Shown one piece after another: positions 1 to 8,436 of a stretch of DNA of 12,555 nt. Source of the DNA: Anaeromyces robustus (lineage: Eukaryota > Neocallimastigomycota > Neocallimastigomycetes > Neocallimastigales > Neocallimastigaceae); the NCBI GenBank assembly GCA_002104895.1, contig MCFG01000452.1:37501-50055 (forward strand), written 5' to 3'. The position numbers and the translations under genes are program-made. How positions within the stretch are numbered: position 1 is the stretch's first letter; each line of letters starts with the position of its first letter. The notes below the pieces were generated by a model. It was not told the origin of the DNA and made no database searches. It saw only the letters and a list, made by a program, of their open reading frames with translations.

Positions 1-49
1 TTTTTTTCTTTTTTTTTAATTATTCTTTTTTTTTTTAATTCTTCTTGGT

Positions 50-81
<32 letters not shown>

Positions 82-616
82 TATTTTCTTTCTTATACAA
101 AAATAAAAATTAAACAAAAAAAAAAAAATTAAAATTATAAAATACAATTATAATTTTATAATAGAATAAATATTTTATAGGATAAAAAAAAACAATTATT
201 AAAAAACTTTTTTTTTTTTTTAAATTTAGGTAATATTTTATATAAAAAAAATTTATTAAAATTTGTTTTTTTATTATTTAAATAATTAAAAAAAAAAAAA
301 GAAAAATAAATAAATAAGATTATAGTTATTATATATAAATTAAAAAGGATAAATAATGAGGATGATAGAATTAGTTTTTTTTTTATATACTTTTTTTTTT
401 TTTTTTTTGCTATTGTTTTTTTTTTTTTTTTTTTTTAAAAAAAAAATAATAATATAAAAATTAAACAAAATAAAAATACAAGAATTTTTTATAGGGTAAT
501 ATTCGTTTTCTTATTTCAATTTAATCCTTATATGTATTATTTTTTTTTTTAATAAATACTCTATAATTTTATTATTGCGTATTAAATTAAACGCTTCTAT
601 TATTTATGATATGCTG

Positions 617-685
617 TTTTTTTTTTTTTTTTTTTTTTTTAAGTTCGAATAATTTATGCTTTGCTTTTTTTTTTTTTTTTTTTTT
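617..685. repeat. Pair of long poly(T) runs in a duplicated context
   Basis: T24 at 617-640 and T21 at 665-685 are each preceded by TTTATG, a three-base spacer that includes a T-rich step, and TGC. The similar lead-ins suggest a local duplication of a unit of about 45-48 bp, with the T runs changing length independently. Confidence 0.4.
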
Positions 686-897
686 ACATATTAAAATTAA
701 ATTAATGATATATGAATGATTATGATTAATATTAATTTATGTTCAATTTTTTTTCTTGTTTTTTTTTTTTTTATATTATATTATAAAGATATTCTTCATT
801 TTTTTTTTTAGCTTTATACAAAATATTTATATTAATTAATATCAATATTTTAAAAATATTGATAATTATATACAAATTATTAACTTTGGATAAATCT

Positions 898-930
<33 letters not shown>

Positions 931-1036
931 GAAAAAAAAATTTAGTAAATTATACTGTAATATTATAATATATTTTCTTTTAATAGAATAAATTATATCT
1001 ACACAAAAAAAAAAAAAAAAAAAGTTTTATATATAA

Positions 1037-1213
1037 AATTTTAATTGGCTTATTAATGATAGTTTAGTATATTTAAAAACTGAAAAGGTATATCAAAAAT
1101 TTCCAGCATCAACTAAATATACCCCTTATATATACTACCTTCCAATATATTTTAAATGGTATAAATTGTTGTATTCAATTTTTTTTTTTTTTTTTTTTTT
1201 TTTGATAAAATAA
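1037..1213 (+). other. Coding-like open stretch without a start codon, possible exon or gene relic
   Basis: A 58-codon plus-strand open frame runs from just after a TAA to a TAA at 1211-1213 and contains no ATG. Residues from about position 4 onward include WLINDSLVYLKTEK, KFPASTKYTPY and YFKWYKLL, a more mixed composition than the surrounding DNA gives. It ends by running into T25. Length alone is not significant: a few such runs are expected by chance in six frames at this base composition. I do not recognise a family. It would run convergently toward the phosphatase gene. Confidence 0.15.
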
Positions 1214-1330
1214 TAACCTTTCTATTAAAAGAAAATAAAGGAATTTACTAAATTCTTTTTTCTTTTCCTTTATCGGTCTGATAATCCTTAAATTATATTC
1301 CCTTTTGTTATCTTGATTAACCTTCTATTT

Positions 1331-1395
1331 ATATTATATGATATGATATGATATTATATTATATTATATGATATTATATTTTATATTATATTATG
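1331..1395. repeat. Pentanucleotide microsatellite (ATATT/ATATG)n
   Basis: About 65 bp of five-base units, ATATT interspersed with ATATG, with one slightly expanded unit near 1380. It lies in the 3' flank of the phosphatase gene. Simple slippage product. Confidence 0.85.
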
Positions 1396-1594
1396 TTTGG
1401 TTTTCAATTTGCTTTTAAATAAATTAAATTATGCTCTATATTATTATTTTTTTTTTCCTTTTGTTTTTAATTTTGTTTGTGTTTTTTTTTCTTGATATTT
1501 GTTGTTTTTTTTTTCTTTAAAATATCTTATATATATGTTACAAAATAGGATATTTTTTTTTTCTTTTTTTCTTTTCTTTTGTTTATTTTTATTT

Positions 1595-3154
1595 TTATTT
1601 TTGAGTTTGTTGAAGTAAATGTTGTTCAAATTCAGATAATTCATTCATTAAAGAAATATTTGGAGCAATCCATGGACATTTTTCTTTAACAAAATTATAA
1701 GATTTCATTAAACCCCATTGTTTAGTCTTCATGACATAAGCAATAACTAAAGTAGCTGATCTTGAAACACCTTGTTGACAGGATACAAGAATAGAATGTT
1801 GATCTTCTAAACGAGTAGAATCTATAATATTAAAAGCTTGTAATATTTTTTCTTGAGTATTCTTTTGATTATGATTCCAACATTGATGATAATAATGAAT
1901 TTCTAATTCTTTATTATCAGCAAAAACGGAATTTGAAATTTCAAGACTTAAATTACTATTACTAAGACGTTTAGAATTAGTTAATGCGGTATTGAAGGAA
2001 CTTAAAGTAGCAGAAGGTGGAGTAGATGCTGATGAAAGTGAAATAGCTTGTAAAAGATTAGAATCATTAAGTGATTTATTACTATTACTTATAATTCTAG
2101 CTAAATAACTTTGTTGTTGTTGTTGACTTGAAAAAGCATCTATATATGGAGTTTCTGGAATTTGTACATTTGAAGATGGAGAAGAAGAACCATTAAATGT
2201 ATCAAAATATGGAGTTTCTGGTGGTAATTGATTTGGAGTACTAGTCATAGGAGTACTAAAGTTATCAACATATGGAGTTTCTGGTGGTAATTGATTTGGA
2301 GTACTAGTTATAGGAGTACTAAAGGTATCAACGTATGGAGTTTCTGGTAAAGTAGATACGGTATCCATAAATGGAGTTTCCGGTGGTAATGCGTAAGAAT
2401 AGGAATCAACAAATGGAGTACTTATAGTATTCATAGAAGCAGAATCAACAAAAGAAGTATCTAATGGTGAAAGAACAAGAGTTTGTTGAGATGAAGAACC
2501 AATAGAAGTTGGAGTATTTGGTGAAGTTGGAGAGGTTGGAGTAGTTGGAGTTAATAGAGTACTAGGTATAGTATCTTGCGATGAATATATATTTTGAAGA
2601 TTGGAATAAGATTTTTGTGGTAATGGTGATAATGGGAATATAGTAGTTTGATCCTGTGATGGAACACAAAGATTACTCTTTTTAGTATCTTCATCTTCTG
2701 AAGGTGGTGGAGATGGAGGTGAATTTAATGGATAATCATTAACTTTAGTAGTATCTGAAGAATCCGATGAATAGGACATTTCTTCTAATTGATTTTGAGT
2801 AATTTTTGTTACCCAATGATTATTAGAAAGATCCATCCAATGATCTGAATTAAACCATTTTGGTTTTTCTACTTCAGCAGCTAAATTTAATATAGTAGTA
2901 ATATCTTTATCTAAAAGAGTAGATAATTCTTTAGTGGCGTCACATGAACCAAGATAAAGATTTGGTAAAATCTTTACTGGTTTTGAATAAGTTTTACCAC
3001 CTTCTAATACTGTTAAAATATTTCTGCTACTATTTATACGTTCGTCTCTAGCTAACGATATAGCTGAATTAAGATTAGCATTTTTTAATGGAGATGGATT
3101 TTTACGAACAATAGCCGTATTTAAAGTTAACTTTGGTCTTCTTTTAGCAACCAT
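1595..3154 (-). CDS. Dual-specificity (MAP-kinase type) protein phosphatase, fungal Msg5/Pmp1-like, with large internal low-complexity insertion
   Basis: A 519-residue intronless reading frame, ATG at 3154-3152 and TAA at 1597-1595. The start context has A at -3 and G at +4. The phosphatase fold comes in two parts. Residues about 58-97 (KILPNLYLGS, then ITTILNLAAEV) match the first strands of the DSPc domain. Residues about 416-514 hold the catalytic half, with the P-loop SCQQGVSRSAT (nucleophile Cys459, Arg465) and then the helix region AYVMKTKQW. Between them, about residues 105-415 are rich in Ser, Thr, Pro and Asn, with 22 SP/TP sites, an acidic patch (152-156), a 21-residue repeat (271-340) and QQQQQ at 344-348. 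Family members dephosphorylate phospho-Tyr/Thr, typically on MAP kinases; the N-terminal KRRPKLTL fits a MAP-kinase docking consensus. Oddities: Ser458 replaces the usual His before the Cys, and the general-acid Asp position aligns by hand to Asn427/His428. Domain family is near certain; substrate and activity are inferred. No neighbour gene lies within the window. Confidence 0.95.
   Translation of the reverse strand: MVAKRRPKLTLNTAIVRKNPSPLKNANLNSAISLARDERINSSRNILTVLEGGKTYSKPVKILPNLYLGSCDATKELSTLLDKDITTILNLAAEVEKPKWFNSDHWMDLSNNHWVTKITQNQLEEMSYSSDSSDTTKVNDYPLNSPPSPPPSEDEDTKKSNLCVPSQDQTTIFPLSPLPQKSYSNLQNIYSSQDTIPSTLLTPTTPTSPTSPNTPTSIGSSSQQTLVLSPLDTSFVDSASMNTISTPFVDSYSYALPPETPFMDTVSTLPETPYVDTFSTPITSTPNQLPPETPYVDNFSTPMTSTPNQLPPETPYFDTFNGSSSPSSNVQIPETPYIDAFSSQQQQQSYLARIISNSNKSLNDSNLLQAISLSSASTPPSATLSSFNTALTNSKRLSNSNLSLEISNSVFADNKELEIHYYHQCWNHNQKNTQEKILQAFNIIDSTRLEDQHSILVSCQQGVSRSATLVIAYVMKTKQWGLMKSYNFVKEKCPWIAPNISLMNELSEFEQHLLQQTQK
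2135..2344 (-). repeat. 63-bp coding tandem repeat (21-residue PETPY-x-D units)
   Basis: Within the phosphatase insertion, ETPY motifs start at residues 271, 292, 313 and 334, exactly 21 residues (63 bp) apart, with a shorter-spaced ETPF at 259. Two DNA units, 2207-2269 and 2270-2332, are nearly identical; the flanking units have diverged. Each unit reads roughly PPETPYVDTFSTPxTSTPNQ and holds three or four TP sites. The pattern looks like recent unequal crossing-over or slippage in a disordered linker. Copy number is likely to vary between strains. Confidence 0.9.
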
Positions 3155-3200
3155 TTTTTATATTTGTTTATTTATTAATTGTTATTTAAAAAAAATTAAA

Positions 3201-3320
3201 CTATATAAAATATAAAAATATAAAAATATATTAAAGATAAGTATAAGTCTTTTTTTTTTGTATAAAATTACTTTTTTTTTTTTGACTATAAAAAAATTTA
3301 TAATATTTTTTTTTACTTAC
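3201..3320 (-). other. Candidate 120-nt intron in the 5' untranslated region of the phosphatase gene
   Basis: On the minus strand a consensus donor C|GTAAGT begins at 3320. A T-rich tract ending in TATAG places an acceptor at 3201, 46 nt before the ATG. A branch-like CTTTAAT lies roughly 40 nt before the acceptor. The size and full GTAAGT donor fit fungal spliceosomal introns. In sequence this A/T-rich, AG acceptors are common, so only the donor is distinctive. No RNA evidence is available. Confidence 0.35.
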
Positions 3321-4275
3321 GTTTTTATTATTACTTTTTTGTTATGAAATAAAAGTTTTTATTTTAAAAAAATTAATATTTATTAGTTTTGAAATAATTA
3401 AAAAAACAAAATTTCTTTTTTGTAAAAAAAAAAAAACAATGTAAATATTAAAATAAAAAAAAATATTTATATTCTTTTTTTTTTAAAAAAAATATCTTTT
3501 TTTTTGTTCCAAAAATATTATTAAAATAAAGAGAATTAAACAAAATCTTAATAATAATAATTATTAAAGTGTTGTTGTTTTTTTAAAAAAAATTTCTCTT
3601 TATTTTTTCTTTTTCTATATATAAAATTGAATGAAAAAAAAAGTTATTAATACAAAAAAGAAAAATATATATTGATATATTTGTTTATATATTATTAATT
3701 GATATATAATAGTTTATAAAATATTTTTTTTATTATGAAAAGAAATAGTTTATTTAATGTTCATTTAGAGTAATTTTTTTTTTTTTATGTTGTTTGTTTC
3801 CTTATGATATTTATATGTAAAATTGTAAATGTAGGTTATATATATGAATTATGTTTATTTTTTAAATTATTTATTTTAAAAAAAATTCCCAAAATTGTTA
3901 TTTCTTTTCTTATTATTATTGATAAGTATTATTAATATATTATTATTATTTTAAAAAAACTTAAATTATTTGATTAATTTTTTTTATAATATTATTTTTA
4001 TATTTTTCCTCTTTTTCTTTTTGTTATTTATCCTTAATTTTTCTTGTTATATTATTTTAAATTATTATTATTATTTTTTAATTATTTTATTTTATTTTTT
4101 CTTTTTCTTTATATTTTTTTTTTAAAAAAAGCTTTCTTTTATTTTTTTATAAAACATTAAATTGTTACAAAAACATATATAAGAAAGAAAATTAATTTTT
4201 TAAAAACATTCAAAATTGTTAAAAAATAAAAAAAAATTTAATGTTATATAAAAATAAAATAAAAATTAATTCTTG

Positions 4276-4308
<33 letters not shown>
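4276..4308 (+). repeat. Poly(A) run of 33
   Basis: Uninterrupted A33, followed by GGTGAAATG. Nothing upstream looks like a retrotransposed body, so it is best read as a homopolymer expansion, although long enough to be a nucleosome-excluding tract. Confidence 0.9.
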
Positions 4309-4310
<2 letters not shown>

Positions 4311-4385
4311 TGAAATGAAAATATTTATATAACTTTTTTTTTTAAAAAAAAATAAAATAATAATAATTTATTCTATATATAATAT

Positions 4386-4447
4386 TAATTATTTATTTAA
4401 TTTATTAATTATTTATTTATTTAATTATTTATTTATTTATTTATTTT
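4386..4447. repeat. Imperfect (ATTT)n microsatellite
   Basis: Runs of TTTA/ATTT interrupted by TTAA and TTAATT. Low-complexity slippage product with no visible function. Confidence 0.75.
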
Positions 4448-5356
4448 TTATTTTATTAAAATAATTTTTAATATAAAAAAAAAATTAAAATATAAAATAT
4501 AAAAAAAGAAGTTTAAAATAGAAAAAAAAAAATTTTTTTGTGTTAATAGTGCCATATTTTTTAAATGGAATTGTATTTTACATTACATAGTAATATATGT
4601 AATAAATATATAATTATATATTATTCAATTGAATGGATTATTGAAATTTTAATTTAATATCATATATAAATTATTTTATTTATTGTTTATATTAAATAAT
4701 TAAATAAAAACTTTTTTATTAAATAAAATTTGATTTAATTAAGTATAAATATTAATATATATTCTTTTATATATAAATTAATTATTATATTAACTTTTTA
4801 TATATAATAAATTATAAATATTATATTAAAGTTATTTATTTTTAATAAATTTTATTTTATAAGATTTTTTTTAATATTTTTTTTTATATTTTTTTTTATT
4901 TATTAATAATTAATATTTAAAATTTTTTATTCTTTCACTTATTTAAAATGGATTTAAAATAAAATATATGATAATCTAATAAATAGATAGTAATACAAAT
5001 ATATTACATTATATTATTAATATATATTAATATATATAATATAATAAAAATTATTTAATAAAATTTAACGGTAAATTATAAGATGAAAAAAAAAATTTTT
5101 TTTTTAAAAAAATTTAATTTAAAAATAATATTAAAAAAAAAATATGTTCAATATTGGTTAATATATGATACAAATATATTGTAATAGTAATCTAAATCGT
5201 TGGTTTTAAAACATTTCTAAATTCTAAAAAAAATTGAATATCTTTTAGTTTATCACATTAGTAAAAATTTAATTCTATTGGTAATATATTGTAACTTATT
5301 AATATATACCATTGAACAAATATATTTTCATATATGAGTAATATATTAACATTGTA

Positions 5357-6157
5357 CTAAACTAAAAAGATTAATATTAAAAACTTATTTAATTTATTAT
5401 AATTTATTTAATTTAAAATTAAATAATAGTTAAAGTTTTTTAGTGTAAAAGTAATTTAAATTACTATTCAATAGTAACTTTTTTTTTTTTTTTTGTTATA
5501 TATAAAAATAATTAAAATATAATAAATTATTATATATATCTTTGTAATGTAATATACATAGAATTAATATAATTTATATATTATCAATATATTGTTATAT
5601 AGAATTTTTAATACCGTTTCAATTAAAAACAATAACAATAATTAAAAAATAAAACCATTTAAAAAAAAAAAAATTTTGAACAAGATTTCCCTTGAAAAAA
5701 AAATAAAAAAAAATTTTTTTTGATTATAAAATCATAGAAAATTTCAAAATCATGGTTTGAAAAAGCATATAAATAAATAAATTATTAAAATTTAAATAAA
5801 TATATTTATAAAAATAAATGGATATTCTAATAATTATTAAATAAATTTTAAAAATTTTTTTATAATAATTATTTGTTTAAAAAATGCCAAATGCCAAATG
5901 CCTCAAAAATATTTCAAAATATTAATAAAAAAATGATTGATAATTAAACTATTATATTACATTATATTATATTATATGTAGTATAATGTATCATAATATA
6001 TTTTAATGTATTTAATATTTAATATTATATATTATTAAAATGTATTAATAATATATTAATGATTACTACTATTATTATTATTGTAAAAAATAGACATAAT
6101 AAAAAATTATTATTATTTATTATTATAAAACTATTTCTTATTATTATTATAAATTTA
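5357..6157. other. A/T-rich DNA, no supported gene
   Basis: Mixed TA-rich sequence with an A9T8 palindromic junction near 5700. Minus-strand frames across 5500-5876 give long runs of Ile, Tyr, Phe, Asn and Lys codons, broken by several stops. This is what stop-poor A and T homopolymers produce, and no motif is recognisable. Confidence 0.6.
5884..5902 (+). repeat. Short tandem repeat ATGCCAA x2.7
   Basis: Three in-phase copies of a seven-base unit, ATGCCAA ATGCCAA ATGCC. It stands out because it contains CC and GCC in DNA that otherwise has almost none. Possibly a small binding-site cluster, possibly slippage. Confidence 0.7.
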
Positions 6158-6209
6158 TTTCTTATTATTATTTCTTATTATTATTTCTTATTATTATTTC
6201 TTATTATTA
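6158..6209. repeat. 13-bp tandem repeat TTTCTTATTATTA
   Basis: TTTCTTATTA starts at 6158, 6171, 6184 and 6197, an exact 13-bp period, with a displaced copy at 6134. It is distinct from the simpler TTA arrays around it because of the conserved C in each unit. Confidence 0.85.
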
Positions 6210-6282
6210 TTATATAATTTATTAATTATTTCCTTAGGAAAAATAATTATTTAGGATTAACCTTTAAATCATATTTTTGTAG

Positions 6283-6408
6283 ATGAGTAATTTTTTATTG
6301 GTATTTTTTCAACATTTTTTAATTTATAGAAATAGTGGGAATTTAATTATTCATCAACTGATAAACCTATTTTCTTTTATTAAAAGGAAATTAAATCTTA
6401 TAGAATGA
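6283..6408 (+). CDS. Possible 41-residue small ORF or exon, unrecognised
   Basis: ATG at 6283, TGA at 6406-6408. The product begins MSNFLLVFFQHFLIYRNSG, has HQLINLFSFIKRK near its end, and would have a hydrophobic first third like a signal anchor. It lies in a locally G/C-richer island. Immediately before the ATG the sequence GATTAACC, then TTTTTGTAG, resembles a branch point and 3' splice site. The frame could therefore be a downstream exon, in which case the ATG is internal. The length is within chance expectation and no homologous family is recognised. Could be a relic. Confidence 0.2.
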   Translation: MSNFLLVFFQHFLIYRNSGNLIIHQLINLFSFIKRKLNLIE

Positions 6409-8078
6409 GAAAATATAAAAATAAAAAATATAATATGAATTTATATTAAATTAGTTTAATATAAGATTAATCTTTTTTAAATAAATAAAATTATTATTAT
6501 AATTATTATTATTATTATTAATTATTATTATTATATTTTATGCTTCTTTTTATATATAATATTATTTCTTATTTTTATTATTAATTATTAAAAAAAAAAA
6601 GATTTCTTCTTTCATTTTTTTACTATAAAAATATATATTATAAATATAATAATTATAATTTATTAATAAATTTTAGTATATAAAAAATTTCTTCTCCTAT
6701 TTTTTTTTTAAATAATAAGAAGAAATAAAAATTTAATATAAAAATAGATTAATAATAAAAATATAAATGGATAAAAATGGTTTAAAAAAAATTTTTTTTA
6801 TTATTTAAAATAATAAACTATATAATTAATATATTATAAGTATATAAATAATTATTATATATAATTAATATATAAATATGAATTAATATATAAATACTAA
6901 TAATAAATATGAATTAATATATATTATATTTAATTAATAATAATTAGAATATAAAATATTTATATATATTAATATTAATAATAAATAATAAATAATAATA
7001 ATTAAAAAAATGTTCATCCTAAATAAAGTAACAACAATATTAAAACAACCAGCCGTAGCAACTAAAAAAATAAAAAAAAAATTTAACTAAATAATAAATA
7101 AATAATTAATAATAAAATTAATAATAATTATTAAATATAATAATAATTATAAATAAAATAGATTATACACACATTGACACTGATAATTTATTTTTTAAAA
7201 TTGCAACAGCCATCTTTTGTTTTATTATTTTTTTTTGTAAAAAAAAAAAGTAAATAAATAAATAAATAAAACAATAATTAGTATAAATGTAATAAAAAAA
7301 AAACTTCTTATCTATTCATTTATCATATAAATAGTTTTTTATTTTTAAAAAGGAAAAAAAAAGGTATTATTTGAATGAAATAAAATGAAGTAATAATACA
7401 TAATAATAGTAATAAAATATTTGTTTTTTGTTTTTTTGTTTTTGTAACTCTACATAATTACATTATTATTATTTCAACATTTAATTTATAGTTAAATAAT
7501 TACTTTTTTTTTTTATTTTTCATACTCTAAAAATCTAAAATATTTATATATAATAAATAATTAATTAATAAATAAATATTCATATATTAAAAAGAATTCA
7601 ATGTTGTTTTTTTTATTTTTATTTATTTTTGTTATTTCTTTTTTAATTATAAATTAAATATCAAAAAAAGAATTTTTTTTTTTTAATATAATAAAAAAAA
7701 GATTACTCATAAGATATTTTTTTTTTTATTTATTTTTATGACGGTTATTTTTTTTATAATAATAAATAATAATAATAATAAAATTTATATATATAAATTA
7801 ATATTAATAATATATTTAATAATTTAAATTTTCCTATATAATTATATATATTAATATTAATATTAAATAGATTTTATTAATTAAAAAGATAAATATATAA
7901 CATCAACTTTTTTTTTTTTTTTTATAATTAATAATAATAATAAAAAAAATAAATTAATTTCTGTAATAAATTAAATTTTATATATGAATATAATATATTA
8001 CTTTATAAAGATCTCAAATTAAATTTAATTAATCAGTAAAAATTAAATAGAATAAAAAAATTTCTATATTAAGTAATA
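6409..8078. other. A/T-only DNA with a few mixed islands, no gene
   Basis: Dominated by (TTA)n, (TAA)n, ATATAT and A/T homopolymers. Islands with more C and G lie at about 7013-7060 (AACAACCAGCCGTAGCAAC) and 7161-7215 (ATACACACATTGACACTGAT, then TTGCAACAGCCATC). They contain one CCGT site and a motif shared with 10095. None reads as a gene or folds as a tRNA. Confidence 0.65.
7161..7175 (+). repeat. Dispersed motif GATTATACACACATT, copy 1
   Basis: Shares 13 of 15 positions with GATCATACACACATC at 10095-10109, and both continue with ACA-rich sequence and then A/T runs. Two copies 2.9 kb apart in C-poor DNA suggest a shared origin or a binding site, but two copies are weak evidence. Confidence 0.3.
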
Positions 8079-8146
8079 ATGGAAATAGAAAATTTGACGG
8101 TCAATAATTAGATTTCCTAGAAAAAGAAATTATTAGATTAAAAATT

Positions 8147-8184
<38 letters not shown>

Positions 8185-8391
8185 TGATTATATTAAAATA
8201 TATAATATAATATAATAAATATAATAAATATAATAAATAAAATAGTTTAATTAATATTCTTCTTCTTTTAAATTTTTAAATTGATTAATATCCATATTCC
8301 TTTATATATTCCTAATAATAAATATCCTTTTTTAGTAAATGATGTGGGAACACAAAAGATTCTTTATTTCTTTATATCATCTTTTATTTAA
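8079..8391 (+). pseudogene. Possible decayed gene fragment in three frames, unrecognised
   Basis: Three coding-like pieces follow each other on the plus strand in different frames. The first is ATG at 8079 giving MEIENLTVNN and a TAG at 8109-8111. The second is an open frame from 8108 giving LDFLEKEIIRLKIY, then a run of about a dozen Asn, then DYIKIYNII. The third is an open frame 8272-8388 containing INIHIPLYIPNNKYPFL and VNDVGTQKIL, ending at TAA 8389-8391. One one-base shift would join the first two; an AT microsatellite separates the second and third. G/C content rises over the coding-like parts. An A41 run starts three bases after the last stop. None of the pieces exceeds chance length. 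I recognise no family, so this is a suggestion of a relic, not a demonstrated pseudogene. Confidence 0.2.
8148..8180 (+). repeat. (AAT)n microsatellite, about 11 units
   Basis: An uninterrupted trinucleotide run. In the frame opening at 8108 it encodes a poly-Asn tract, as is common in proteins of A/T-rich eukaryotes; otherwise it is ordinary slippage. Confidence 0.85.
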
Positions 8392-8393
8392 TG

Positions 8394-8434
<41 letters not shown>
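8394..8434 (+). repeat. Poly(A) run of 41, the longest homopolymer in the window
   Basis: Uninterrupted A41, followed by CCAACCATCAATGCAT. It directly follows the coding-like block ending at 8391, which leaves open a retrotransposed cDNA tail. Homopolymer expansion is the simpler explanation in this genome. Confidence 0.9.

Positions 8435-8436
<2 letters not shown>

Larger units (their letters stand above)
1..1594. other. A/T-rich 3' flank of the phosphatase gene, no complete gene seen
   Basis: Mostly poly(T) and poly(A) runs of 15-25 bases on the plus strand (391-408, 416-436, 617-640, 665-685, 899-913, 1005-1023, 1179-1203), separated by short mixed islands. The minus-strand side next to 1594 should hold the 3' UTR of the phosphatase transcript. 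The end cannot be placed, because AATAAA-like signals occur by chance everywhere here. A 66-residue Lys/Asn/Lys-Lys-rich minus-strand frame inside 1444-1644 overlaps the gene end and is pure A-run translation, not a gene. Confidence 0.7.
3155..5066. other. Upstream region of the phosphatase gene and A/T-only DNA; no gene seen
   Basis: The first few hundred bases must contain the promoter of the minus-strand phosphatase gene. TATA-like strings such as TATATAAAA abound and none can be singled out. Further right the DNA is homopolymers, TnAn and AnTn junctions and TTTA arrays. One short island at about 4535-4600 includes GTGCCATATT and reads for some 16 codons as VLIVPYFLNGIVFYIT; it is too short to call. 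No tRNA-like or GC-richer block is present. Confidence 0.7.

Noticed and set aside
1444-1644. 66-residue minus-strand frame rich in Lys and Asn overlapping the phosphatase 3' end
   Set aside because: It is the translation of A-runs in another frame, overlaps the real gene, and has no mixed-composition segment.
5117-5356. Minus-strand frame of 80 codons with only two internal stops and a mixed composition (VQWYILISYN, EFRNVLKP)
   Set aside because: At this base composition a stop is expected about every ten codons, and several such stretches are expected by chance across six frames. No start, no motif and no supporting island structure. A translated search could reopen it.
5500-5876. Minus-strand frame with about 125 codons and five stops
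   Set aside because: Most codons come from A and T runs that cannot form stops; not distinguishable from background.
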